From Rugalucina vietnamica (lineage: Eukaryota > Mollusca > Bivalvia > Lucinida > Lucinidae), in contig OZ024875.1 of assembly GCA_964017185.1 (NCBI GenBank), forward strand, positions 64,847,043-64,911,042: a stretch of 64,000 nucleotides of DNA, given 5' to 3'. Both the position numbers and the translations under genes were made by a program. The notes below the pieces were generated by a model. It did no database searches. It was not told where the DNA came from and saw only the letters and a program-made list of their open reading frames with translations. The number at the start of each line of letters is the position of its first letter. The first letter of the stretch is position 1. Shown one piece after another: positions 44,637 to 55,320 of the stretch.

Positions 44637-46776
44637 ATGAGGGGGCATATTGGTTTGGGTCTGTCCGTCCGTCTGTCCCTCCGTCCATGTGTGTGTCTGT
44701 CTGTGCGTCCAGTGCGAAAGTTACACTTATACTCGGTCAAGAACCGTTAGAGCTAGGATTTTGAAACTTGGTATGTAGTTTGTATATGAAAATTAAGAGG
44801 ACCCATATTTTTCCTTTCAGGAAAATTCAAGGGGCTAGGGCCCATTATGTGAGAGTTGTGTCCCTTTTTAATTCTTGATAAAGTGAACAGATAGTGGGTA
44901 CCTTGTGTGCGCAACTCCTTCTACGGTTTAATACCGATTCTCTTGAAACTTTACAGATGTTGTGACCATGCTTTGAGGATATGTATATTGTTTGGATATA
45001 ATCTTCAGATTAATTTTTGTCACTTTTTTGGCAATTTGAACTTAGACATTTTTCATACATTTTGACAATGAAAGTGAATGGACAGTGGGTACCTTGTGTG
45101 CGCAACTCCTCCTACAGTTTAATACCAATTCTCTTGAAACTTTACAGATGTTGTGACCATGCTTTGAAGATATGCATATTGTTTGGATATAATCCTCAGA
45201 TTATTTTCATACCCCACCACTTCAAAAAGTGCGGGGTATTATGTTTTACCCTCCAAAATAAAAATTTGCGTTCGAGTGTCCATCCGTCCGTCCGTCTGTC
45301 CGTCCGTCTGTTGGTCCGTCAGCGCTTCGTTTCCGTGCTCTAACTTGAGCATTTATTGACCAATTTTCTTCAAATTTTGTATAGGAGTTCATATCAGGAA
45401 GGAGTGGTTTGGGATTGAAGATGGGTAAATTTCTTCAAATAAGTACAGAGTTATGGCCCTTGATTTACGTTAAAATTTTGTTTCCGGACTCTGTCTTGAG
45501 CATTTATTGACCGATTTTCTTCAAACTTTGTATAGGAGTTCATATCAGGAAGGAGAGGTCTCGGATTGAAGATGGGTAAATTTTGTCAAATAAGTACAGA
45601 GTTATGGCCCTTGATTTACGTTAAAATTTCCTTTCTGGCCTCTATCTTGAGCATTTATTGACAGATTCTCTTCAAACTTTGTATAGGAGTTCAATTTAGG
45701 AAGGAGAGGTCTGGGATTGAAGATGGGTAAATTTCTTCAAATATGTACAGAGTTATGGCCCTTGATTTACATTAAAATTTCGTTTTCGGACTCTATCTTG
45801 AGCATTTATTGACAGATTTTCTTCAAACTTTGTATTGGAGTTCATTATCAGAAAGAAGAGGTATTGGAATGAAGATGGGTAAATTTCATCAAATAAGTAC
45901 AGAGTTATGGCCCTTTATTTACTTTAAAATTTCGTTTACGGGCTCAGTCTTGAGCATTTATTGACTGATTTTCTTCAAACTTTGTATAAGATTTCATATT
46001 AGGAAGGAGTGGCCTGGGATGGAAGATGGGTAAATTTTGTCAAATAAGTACAGAGTTATGGCCCTTGATTTACGTTAAAATTTTGTTTCCGGGCTCTATC
46101 TTGAGCATTTATTGACCAATTTTCTTCAAACTTTGTATAGGAGTTAATATCGAGAAGGAGTTGTTTGGGTTGAATATGGGTAAATTTGCATCAAATAAGT
46201 ACAGAATTATGGCCTTTGATTTATGTTAAAAAAAATTTTTCCTCTCTCTATTTTGTGCATTTATCGACCAATTTTATTTAAACTTTGTATAATAGGAAGG
46301 AGTGGTTTGGGATTGAAGATGGGGAAATTTTATCAAACACATACAGAGTTATGGTCCTTGATTTATGTCAAAATTTCATTCTGGTCTTTATCTTGAGAAT
46401 TTCTTGACCAAGATATTCTGTGCATTTGTACTAAATTAGATTTGCCTGGCGGGGTATCATGCATGCCTGCAGCGCTTTTATTTGTCATTTATTTTCACAA
46501 TTTGAACTTAGTCCTTTTTTTTTCGGGCATTTTAGTGGATGGATAGAGGGTACCTTGTGTGCACAACTCCTCATACAGTTTAATACCGATATTTTTGAAA
46601 CTTTACAGACATTGTGTTCATGCATTGAAGATATGCATGTGGTTGGGATATAGCTCCTCTGATTAATTTTTTGTCACTTTTTTGTGCAATTTGAACTGTT
46701 CAATTTTAAAAAATTGTCACATCTTGAAAGTGATGTGCCAGTTGGGGGCATAATGTTTCATAAACACATTTTCTAG
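44637..46776 (+). mobile_element. Family C2 tandem-array element, interrupted by family B
   Basis: The head TGAGGGGGCATATTGGTTTG is followed by a (GTCC)n-like tract (44660-44712) and ~190-bp units marked by GTGGGTACCTTGTGTGCGCA (about 44894 and 45085), then GAGGGTACCTTGTGTGCACA at about 46545. Subtracting the 1272-bp family B insertion puts the third unit 189 bp after the second, confirming one interrupted array. The end is GTTGGGGGCATAATG near 46741-46755, so a GGGGGCAT motif sits in the same direction at both ends. Confidence 0.7.
45209..46480 (+). mobile_element. Family B element nested in family C2
   Basis: The head hairpin is ATACCCCACCACTT...AAGTGCGGGGTAT and the end is TGGCGGGGTATCATGCATGC...GCGCTTTTA. 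Unit starts are at 45349, 45500, 45651, 45802, 45953, 46104 and 46257, an almost constant 151-bp period. Removing it restores CAGATTATTTT joined to TTGTCATTTATTTTC, close to the sister unit at 45007-45030. It is longer than the 11029 copy because it keeps more units. Confidence 0.8.
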
Positions 46777-47394
46777 TTGTTTTTACTTGTCTGTGTCATG
46801 GATTTAAGATTTTTGGAGTTTTAAAATTTGAAATGTGATAGGTTGTCAACTTGCCAATCATTCTTCTTAAGTTGCACCAAGCTTGTTATCAGGCTGAGAA
46901 ATCTTTCAATTTCTTCAATTTATTCATTCCAGTGGTTTTTATCAGAATTTGACATCAGTGCAGAAAATTCTAAAATTGAAATCATGAGATAGCTGAGAAG
47001 CTAGCAATCAATCAACAAGGGGTGGAATTGGGTTCGGCTTTTGTGGTCAGTTTTAACATGTTCCCCTTATTTGCCTTTATTAAGTCTGGTTTAACATAAG
47101 TTACCAACACGATAGGCAGAACCCAGTGCTAGCCTTGTAATGCTGAGCACCAACCAATGTAGCCACTGTTACCATTTTTGTAATGTCTTTGGTATGACGT
47201 TGACGTGGTCATGGATCCACTGCTTCTGAAGCAGATGCTCTAAATAGTCAGTTAAAAGGGTCAGTCACACATACATTTGCTGACTGTGATATTAAAAATC
47301 TGAATTTTAGTGGTACCCATGCAGTTTCATGGGTCTCACTCATATTTTACAAACGTTTTCCAGATGGTGTTCCCATTCAACATAGACTATGTTT
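46777..47394. other. Unassigned spacer
   Basis: No supported feature. Confidence 0.4.
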
Positions 47395-47450
47395 TCTTTG
47401 ATCCTTAACATTCTGACATGACCAAAGCTGTTGAGTAGGATGTAAAACAA
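47395..47450 (+). mobile_element. SINE tail fragment
   Basis: CTGACATGACCAAAGCTGTT and then GAGTAGGATGTAAAACAATA match the SINE tail consensus seen elsewhere. Confidence 0.5.
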
Positions 47451-47483
47451 TAATATTAATGAGACAGACATTGTGTGCAAGAT

Positions 47484-47504
47484 CCCCCCCCCCCCCCCCC
47501 CCCC
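47484..47504. repeat. Poly-C run
   Basis: About 21 C followed by (ACC)n. Sequencing length may be unreliable. Confidence 0.9.
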
Positions 47505-47828
47505 ACCACCACCACCATAGCATCATAAAAGCCACAAACACTGAAAGTTTCAACAAGACGAAAAAAAAAAAAAAACGACCACTTAAACCAGCCTACATTT
47601 TTACCCCTTGTATCGGACTGAAGAACTTGTTCAAATTTTAATTGGGTTAGAAGGAAAGATGGATCTTAGAAAGCTCCAAAGTGCATCTCTGATTTGGCAG
47701 TGAAATTCATTTAAACATCTGTCAGGTTTAATATGCAATGCTATGCAGTGTCATGCATAGCAATCTTTAGCCAAAAAAAAAAAAATAAATAACCTGAGAG
47801 AAGCACAACAAAGGTTAATACATGTATA

Positions 47829-47960
47829 CAATTGTTGCCCTTGAGTGAGGGTGACATGACGATTTATTCACCCGAGGCAGTTAATATTGCCCGAGGGCAA
47901 TATAACCTGGCGAGGGTGAACAAATCGTCATGTCACCCTCACTCAAGGGCGACAATTGTT
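47829..47960. repeat. Foldback hairpin element
   Basis: CAATTGTTGCCCTTGAGTGA and the following GGGTGACATGACGAT on the left face ATCGTCATGTCACCCTCACT and CAAGGGCGACAATTG on the right, with TTGCCCGAGGGCAA at the centre. The adjoining 47961-48260 holds two ~105-bp units (CATGTGACTACAAGCGC at 48015, CATGTGATTACAAGTGC at 48121) that may belong to it. Confidence 0.7.
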
Positions 47961-48677
47961 TTATTATACCTAACCACTTTTGAAACAGATTAGCGACATG
48001 CCACATGACAAATGCATGTGACTACAAGCGCAACTGCACATTTAGGTGGATATGACATCAGATGGTAATGATCATATGACAGAATAACACCCTCCATATG
48101 CACTCACAGTAAACAAATATCATGTGATTACAAGTGCAGCTGCACTTTTTAGGCAGATATGACGCCAGAGGGTAATATGATCATGCGACGTGACAGACTA
48201 GCACCCTTCGCATGACCTGCTCTGGACCAATCAAAATCCACACTAAGCCATTGAATATTAATGAGGTATAATAACACACTATGTACATTATGACTAACAA
48301 CCAGTGAGTTAATAACAATGTTTTTTTTGCATATACAGTACAGTTGTCGCGATGCTTTGAGCGATCGCGTAACGCGCAAAATTTTTTAATCCCTTTTAAA
48401 CACGTTTTGCGAGTGACTCGCGCGTCACGAGAGTGACGCGCAAGTTTTACGTAATACAGTTTGCGAGTGACGCGCAAAGTTCTTTTGGTTCGTCGCGCAT
48501 CGCGCATGGATCTTTGCATGATGCGCCACGTGATTCATCGCACTATAACATTCAAGTACATGTACTTATAAAAAGTATTTGTAAATTACTACTTTTTTTG
48601 CTTAGTTTCAATGCTTTTTTTGTAAATGACACTCAATTTAACTACAACTACATGTACGTTTGGCTATTAATCAATTG

Positions 48678-48890
48678 GGGTGGCCCCCGTGGCTGAGCGG
48701 TTAAGAGCGCTGTTTCTTAATCACTCTGGCCACATGTGAGACAAGCCAAGTTCTGCTTGCGGGTGTGTCAGGTGGTTTTTCTCGGGGTTCTACCGTTTTC
48801 GCCCCACCTACTGATTGGCCCGTCTCATATAAGCTGAAATAATCTTGAAAGGGACGTAAAACTGAATTAAAAAAAAAAAAAAAAAAAAAA
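48678..48890 (+). mobile_element. Complete tRNA-derived SINE with target duplication
   Basis: It begins GGGTGGCCCCCGTGGCTGAG with box A TGGCTGAGCGGTTAAGAGCG, similar to Ser/Leu tRNA. It continues through a GGTTTTTCTCGGGGTTCTAC block to GGGACGTAAAACTGAATT and a ~22-base poly-A. TAATCAATTG flanks it exactly on both sides (48668-48677, 48891-48900), a perfect 10-bp target duplication typical of LINE-mobilised retroposition. The clean structure suggests a young insertion. Confidence 0.9.
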
Positions 48891-49451
48891 TAATCAATTG
48901 TTTTGTCCTTTAATGTTTGGAACTATTTCGGACAGTCCTTTATGTTTGGGGCTATTTCGGACATTTAACTTGTTCACTGTGAAGCACATGCTAGCCAATT
49001 AGCAAGGCTACTGTATGACAGTGAGTTGGTGTCAGTCAACCATCAAAATTGTTTGAAACATAACAAGTCATTTTTATCAAATGAAAAATGATTGAGGCTC
49101 ATCTTTTTGTAATCTTATTTTCACCATCATCTACGTACCCACTGCGTAAAATTGCATGCGCGCAAAAAGTTTAGACTAGTATTCGCATATGAACTTGCTG
49201 GAGTTTTATTTATATTTCGTGCTTTTTATAATTTTTGTTTTTCGTGTAACTGAAATTGTTAATCTGGACAAAAAAACACAAATCAAAATAACACAGGTTT
49301 ATGTTGTACCAAGTTGGTTTTACAGCTGCATATAAATATACATACACGACATACTGTACATGTTTGTGTGTTTAAATTCAATGGTGTTTAGAGATTCACC
49401 ACGAGGACCGAACAACTACAATGTAACTAATTTATGCATGTTTTTTATAGT

Positions 49452-49643
49452 CATTACGAAAACATGCCCATGTACATGTAATATTCTTATTTTTGCTCAA
49501 AACGTGAAGCGGTTCTAACAAGTACCCACAATCTATGTTTTTGAGCAAAAATAAAATTAGGTATACCCCTGTATACCCCAGTTTTGCTATTATAAAAGTG
49601 GGGTTCAAGTGGGTATACATTACACTGAAATGATTTCGTGATG
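49452..49643 (-). mobile_element. Family A MITE, internally deleted
   Basis: CATTACGAAAACATGCCCAT to the end TTTCGTGATG. One palindrome arm is lost (GTGAAGCGGTTCTAAC remains). Confidence 0.8.
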
Positions 49644-50619
49644 TTTAGTTAAGTTCAGGTTACTGAATGGCCGCCTGTTGGGAAGCAGCTGCTCACTCGG
49701 CGTACGATAAGTTCTCTAAGTATAGTGCCTAATTGTCATTTTGGGGTTTTGGGGTGGGAATTTCTTTCTGATTGCGCCTTTTCCTGATCATTGCCTACTT
49801 GTATCTTTTAAATCACCTAGACTGAGAAAAAAAATGTTTGGTTTAATAGAAAAAATCTTCTCCATACGTGTACTTGGGATAGCTAAGGGCTGAGACGGGG
49901 CTCATCACAGACCTTCTGTTTACACTATTTTCTTCTCATTATTTAGATAAAAAATATACAGTGTATCAATTTTCCTCCAGGTCAGATGAATATTTTGCAT
50001 GAACATGTATCTCTAGCCTAGTCGCTTTGTACTACCTTTCACGAAGCATATCTATGTGTAAAGTATGAATACTGGGAGGGACCAGGCAGTAATCGATGCA
50101 ATCAAATTTGATATACATGCTGACATCAGGCGGGCATAAAAATTCAACATGAAACATTTTTTGCAACACACCTTACGAGCGAGATTGTTTAAATTGTATA
50201 AATTGCGCATATCTGATTCACATCGCGCGTGTTTGACAAATGGTTTTGCACGTTTACGAGATAATTACGCAAGATTGCACGAAATTTGCGAGTGACTTGT
50301 GAGTGACTTGCGAGTAAAGATAATCCCTTATGCGCAACCACGTGCAACGCGCACGCTCAAAGCATCGCGACAACTGTACTGTATATACTCATATTATAGC
50401 TTTTCTATTAAAATTACATTGACTGCTCATCAGAGTGGGTACATTTGTTAGAACAGATACGGCACATTGTGGTCAAGCGATTTTGCCTAAGCCTCTTTAA
50501 CACTATATCAGTAATATTAAACCATAATTTTACCATAAGCCTCTTTCCATAAGACGCAGTAAAGCAGACATTGTCCCATCTTCATTGTATTAAACTTGGT
50601 TTTTGATTGAAGACAAAAT

Positions 50620-50854
50620 GAGCCGCATCGTGAGAAAACCGGATTTTTGCCTAGGCGAAAACAAAGGCGCAGATCAGCTTCTCGGTAACCGCGAAGCTGA
50701 TCAGCGCCTTTGTTTTCGCTACACGGATAGTACAATTTCTCTTCTTCTTAAATCCGAAATTTCAAGCTTCTAGCCTGCTTCTGTGATTGTACAGGCCGGT
50801 TTATGTCACAGCTGGTCGGATCTCCCGAAGACCGGTTTTCTCGCGTCGAAGCTC
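50620..50854 (+). mobile_element. Family D MITE, reference-quality copy
   Basis: 235 bp, GAGCCGCATCGTGAGAAAAC to TTTTCTCGCGTCGAAGCTC. The palindrome is GCAGATCAGCTTCTCGG then CGCGAAGCTGATCAGC. AAAT flanks both ends (50616-50619, 50855-50858), a 4-bp target duplication. Confidence 0.88.
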
Positions 50855-51137
50855 AAATGCAAGCAATAAGCCAGTGAATAGCATAAACTACCATTTGTGC
50901 TTTTTGTCTCGGTGTCCAATTGTTTGGAATTGATTCTTTGGTTAGTTATATTAGGGCAAATTAGTTTCTACAATTGCTTTCTTTGAAACTCGGCTCATCA
51001 AATCAGGCTTGCAAGATGCCTATACTGATCTGAGTCTACGTGGGACACCATTTCATCAGTATCATCAAGAAGCATCTCATCTGATTGATCAGAGTGGGTC
51101 AGGTGCTTAGAAGTGCTCATTAGTCAGCTTGTTTCAG

Positions 51138-51290
51138 AAGAGCCGCACCACAATATAACATTTGGTGGTTTCTGACCGAGTCCAACTCAAACTGAGCTGT
51201 ACAGTCGCAGTGATGATGGCTTGAGGCTTACTACTTTAGCTTTAGAAAGTAGAGGGCTTCATGATAAATCTGAACATCTGATCTTTGTCT
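51138..51290 (-). mobile_element. Family D MITE, partial
   Basis: GAGCCGCACCACAATATAAC, GTTTCTGACCGAGTCCAACT and AGAAAGTAGAGGGCTTCATG match the long arm. The palindrome is mostly lost. Confidence 0.55.
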
Positions 51291-51719
51291 TCATTTTTGA
51301 TAAAACAATCATCAGCTTTTTTCTTGACATGCCTTAAATAAGCTTTTTATATCTGACAATGACATGAGGATTCGTATGACCAAAGTTGTTCTTTGAAATC
51401 GATTGATTACTGCCACTGTTGGTCTCTTGAGGATTTTGGACGATTTTTTTGATCAGTAAATTGTGACAAAGAATAAAAAAAACTCAGTCAAACTGGCTGC
51501 CATGATTGTAGTGCCTCAGCCAGTCTTCGAGGCAAGAGATTTGACAATGATCAGGAACTGATTCAATCAAAATAGAAAAAAAAAATCAATGGAATGGCAA
51601 AGATTTTCAAGAATGGCTGATTAGGCCAACCTCATAATAACGCTATCTTTGGGGTCCATGGAAACAGACTATATCATAACTGAACAGTGTTGTAATGAGG
51701 TTACCTACTATTTAAGTTG

Positions 51720-51937
51720 TAAAAATCAAAAATTTTCATCAGAAAAAGTTTGATATTTTTCATATTGTTGCTCAAAACATAGATTGTGGGTACACGTTAG
51801 AACCGCCTCATCCAGGTGGTTCTAACGAGTACCCACAAACTATGTTTTGGAGCAAAAATAAGAAAAATAGGTATACCCTTGCATACCCCAGTTTTGCTAT
51901 AATGGGGTATACATCACACGGTTATGTTTTCCTGATG
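51720..51937 (-). mobile_element. Family A MITE, truncated at one end
   Basis: A palindrome with GAACCGCCTCATCCAGGTGG at its centre. The right end TATGTTTTCCTGATG is present and the left end missing. Confidence 0.78.
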
Positions 51938-51957
51938 TTATAAACTTTGTTTTTTCA

Positions 51958-52150
51958 TATTGATGCTTTACATCCCAGTCAACAGATATGGTCATGTGAG
52001 GATGTTGCCTCCATTTTATGGGACTTTTACCCAATTTTAGGATGGCATACCACCCAAAATGTGCTTCAAAAATATAACCACCAAAGTAAACCAGTACGGT
52101 TTATATGTATGGCCACTTTGATAAAAACCACATTTCCTAGGCAGGTTCAG
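51958..52150 (-). mobile_element. SINE tail, reverse orientation
   Basis: TTGATGCTTTACATCCCAGT followed by CAACAGATATGGTCATG; the downstream ACCAGTACGGTTTATATGTA matches the 32988 copy. Confidence 0.6.
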
Positions 52151-53035
52151 ACCTTCTAAAGGGTTATAAACAGTAATCAGGTGGTCAGTCAGTATAAGGA
52201 ATAATTTGCCTGAATGCATAAGCAGTCCATCTATTTCTCATGGCCCCAATGGGTGGTGCCCATTAATAAACTGAGTGCACATGGGTCTCTAACAACCACA
52301 AATGTCTGACTATTCCACCTTTTGCCAGTTTTATCAAATTTCCTAAACATGCATAATGAAATGAGATTCAATTTTAAAGTTTTTCATGCAAATCAGGAAA
52401 CGCAAATCTCATTTAATTTTAACAAAACCTTGCTTTTAGACTGAAAATTGATTATAATGATTAAATACTGGTGTGATCAGAATTATACTTTGAAATACAT
52501 TGGAGCCCATTCTCCTGAGAAAAAAGCTGCTTTAAGGTATTTTAGAGAAGAAGTCTTGCAGAACAGTCTTGCACATTTCAATTTATGCCATTTTTGCTTG
52601 ATTCTATAATGAGATCTTTATTATTTCCAAAATCATAATTCTGAAGACTCCACTTTGTGTGGATAGCTCCACAGGCTCCTACTTCGTACTTGGAGAAAGG
52701 ACCTTGGTTGCTACATTGTACTTGGTAGGAGAAAGGACCTTTTTCACATCAGGGCTTCTTTTTTCTTTTTCAAACCACAGCTGCTGTGCTTTTAGTGATG
52801 TCATTGACTAATTCTTTGTTTCCATAAATTCACACCTGTTTCAAATTTTGACTTGTGTCCCCTGGAGCTGATGTCTTTCTTGTTGACTCAGAAGTAGCAA
52901 TTTAAAATCACACTTGACAAAGCTGTTTCAACATTTAATTAACTGCATTGAAACACTCTATTCATCCTAATGAGCTTACATTTTAGATGGATGGTTGAAG
53001 CTGTTTGCACTAGGTTGGGTTTTGGAAATTTTAGT
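52151..53035. other. Unassigned spacer
   Basis: A short local duplication (TACTTCGTACTTGG/TACATTGTACTTGG with GAGAAAGGACC) lies at 52679-52739. Nothing else recognised. Confidence 0.4.
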
Positions 53036-53080
53036 TAGCTCACCTGAGCCACACAACATAGTCAACTCAGGTGAGCGAAC
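53036..53080. repeat. Hairpin AGCTCACCTGAG/CTCAGGTGAGCG
   Basis: A short imperfect hairpin that resembles the head of the tandem-array families. No (GTCC)n tract or units follow, so it may be a remnant. Confidence 0.4.
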
Positions 53081-53193
53081 TTTGGTATGCCAGTGATATT
53101 TTGCCTTTCCTAGTCAAGAATTCTAGAAGAATATCTGTCTTCAAGCTGGGTATTCTGTGTGCAGTGTGCATCATGTTCAGTCAATCCATATAT

Positions 53194-53427
53194 GAGCCTC
53201 GTCATAAGAAAACCAACAATCTGCATATGCAAAACCAAAGTCGCAGATCAGCTGTGCAGTAACTTCGAAGCTGATCAGCGTATTTGTTTTCGCTGCTCGG
53301 ATAGTACAATTTCTCTTCTACTTTTAGCCAAAATTTCAAGCCTCTAGCCTGCTTCTGTAGCTGCACAGGCCAGTTTTTGTCGGACCTGGTCGGAAAAACT
53401 GAAGACCGTTTTATCGCGTTGCGGCTC
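53194..53427 (+). mobile_element. Family D MITE (full length)
   Basis: GAGCCTCGTCATAAGAAAAC to TTTTATCGCGTTGCGGCTC, flanked by ATAT on both sides (53190-53193, 53428-53431). Confidence 0.88.
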
Positions 53428-53645
53428 ATATGTAAATGAGGGCTAGTCATGTGGTTTAAAAGATTGATGCTTCCATAGTTAAGTTCCTTTTGCTTGATCC
53501 CCATTGCTTCTGTGGCTAAAGGCCACTGTGATTGATTGTAAGCCATTATCTTGCATTAAAACATAATAAAATTATGGTAATTCCAGCTCATAATATTTGA
53601 CCAAGTGTAACAGATTGCTTGTTCATGTAGAATGTTAAGAGAATT

Positions 53646-53880
53646 GAGCCGCTGCATCAGATAACCAGCAATCTTCATATGCGAAAAGAAAGACGCAGAT
53701 CAGCTGTTCAGTTAGTGCACAGCTGATCAGCGCCTTTGTTTTTGCTCCATACATAGTACAATGCCTCTTCGTACTAAAATTAAATTTTCAAGCTTCTAAC
53801 TATTTTCTGTGACTGTACAGCCTGGTTTATGTCAGACCTGGTCGGAAACTCATATTGTTAGTTTTCTTACGCATCGGCTC
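53646..53880 (+). mobile_element. Family D MITE (full length)
   Basis: GAGCCGCTGCATCAGATAAC to TTTTCTTACGCATCGGCTC, flanked by AATT on both sides (53642-53645, 53881-53884). It lies 218 bp from the previous copy in the same orientation. Confidence 0.88.
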
Positions 53881-54254
53881 AATTAAAATGGATTTTTGAA
53901 TGCTTCACATGTTACCACAAGATATTAAATAGAAAATTTATTGATTGGATGAAAAGTTTAGGATGAAAAAAAGACAGTAATAGGGCCCAATTGACAGCAC
54001 GATTCACACTGTAAAACGCTGTTAAATATGACTTGTTAGTGAAAAACAACTGCCGGTTAATAGATTACGTATTGATCAAATGATAATGGCAGAAATGGAA
54101 AATGTAAATTTGTGGCGGCTTTCACAGCAGCATTGGGAAAAAATAATAAGTACATGTTTTAGAGGGGAGAGCTATGTCTGTATGGAAAAAATATGAAATA
54201 TTCCAATCAAATTGCTACCATAAAATTTCTGATGTTAAAAATGAAATTGGGCTG

Positions 54255-54330
54255 CATGATATGTAGTGGACTGGTAGAGCAGCACAATCTGGAGTGTAAG
54301 TTCTAGAGTTGAAATCTACCCCTTATTGTA
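54255..54330 (+). mobile_element. Weak tRNA-like SINE fragment
   Basis: GTAGTGGACTGGTAGAGCAG and AGTTGAAATCTACCCC resemble box A and a decayed box B. Confidence 0.3.
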
Positions 54331-54779
54331 TACTGTCTTGGGTGGCTGCCTTGTTGGGAAAGAGTTATACATATTGAATGCAAGCCCTTCTATGCAGTTT
54401 TCTTTGAACTTGCTTGTGTATTTTAAACTCACATACGCAATCATTGTGTGAAAGAGATACAACATAAGAATGTCATATAGTTCTATAATTTGGGGTTATA
54501 TTGTTCCCTCAGATGTATTGTATTGCTATGTTGTACATATTCCCACGTTTTTGTGCAATTCTACTGTAGAGAAATTCTGATTTTATTATGAATGTGCACA
54601 TGCAAAATATCATATAAGACGTTTGAACAATTCAGTTTTATTGTCATACATGTGTGTTTCCCCATGTTGCCATGTTATGATTCTAAAAAACCTGAATGCA
54701 GAGACAAAATGTTTATTAAAACATTTTTTCTGGAAAAATTAGTTCTTTGATTATCTAACGTGATGGAAATGGAAGAGGA

Positions 54780-55320
54780 GCTAAACATTTGACCAGGTGA
54801 GGGTGGTGGCCTAGTACCTAGGCGAGAGGTCTTCATTGACGTAGTATACGAACCTGTTGCAGACCATCAAGATCTCACTACGTCTTCACTATGTCCGCGC
54901 TGCGTCCATCAGGTTCTCGATAATACCCTACCACGCTTTTCTTCTGGAGGTTCAGTACTTGTCTTCAACTGAGCACACTTATTATAATACATAAATAGTT
55001 AGAACGTGCTGAAAGCGTAGTATGCGCGTGGCATGAACTGCTTGGTCTTCGTATGAACTGCTTGGTCTTCGTGAGGACGCTGTAAGGACGTAGTATAAAC
55101 AGGATGAGCTTGGTGAGCGCGTAGTGAGGACCTAGTGGAAACTTGAAGAACCTAATAAGGACGTGGTGCGGATGTAGTAAGGATGTGGTGGGGACATGGT
55201 AAGGACGTAGTGTGAACTTACAAACCAGAAATTGTTTCATTTTGACCCCATCCTCGCCACGTTCTTGAATTGTGTAGGACGTGGTAAGGACGTGGTGAGA
55301 ACGTGGCCCAGTGTAGACGT
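54780..55320. repeat. Irregular GACGTAGTGAGGAC-type repeat region
   Basis: GACGTAGTA, GACGTGGTAAG and GACCTAGTG words recur at irregular 8-21-bp spacing, mainly 55070-55320. An exact 20-bp tandem pair ATGAACTGCTTGGTCTTCGT lies at 55033-55072. The complement at 54840-54900 (CTACGTCTTCACTATGTCC) makes part of the region inverted. GC is higher than nearby. Confidence 0.65.

Larger units (their letters stand above)
48341..50376. mobile_element. Non-autonomous pogo/mariner-like element, 2.0 kb
   Basis: CAGTTGTCGCGATGCTTTGA at 48341 is matched perfectly in complement at the right end, and the match continues to 23 bp. TA flanks both sides (48339-48340, 50377-50378). Eight more bases outside also mirror (ATATACAG/CTGTATAT), so either the inverted repeat is longer (33 bp) or insertion hit a palindromic target. 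Subterminal repeats of GCGAGTGACGCGCAAG and GCGAGTGACTTG occur inside both ends. No transposase is visible. A SINE (48678-48890) and a family A MITE (49452-49643) inserted later. Confidence 0.75.

Noticed and set aside
48678-48750. Functional Ser/Leu tRNA gene
   Set aside because: Only the 5' half resembles tRNA; poly-A and target duplication show a SINE.
54965-55240. 91-codon minus-strand frame with repeated Pro-Tyr-Val-Leu-Thr-like residues
   Set aside because: It reflects the GACGTAGT word repeat; no recognisable domain or start context.
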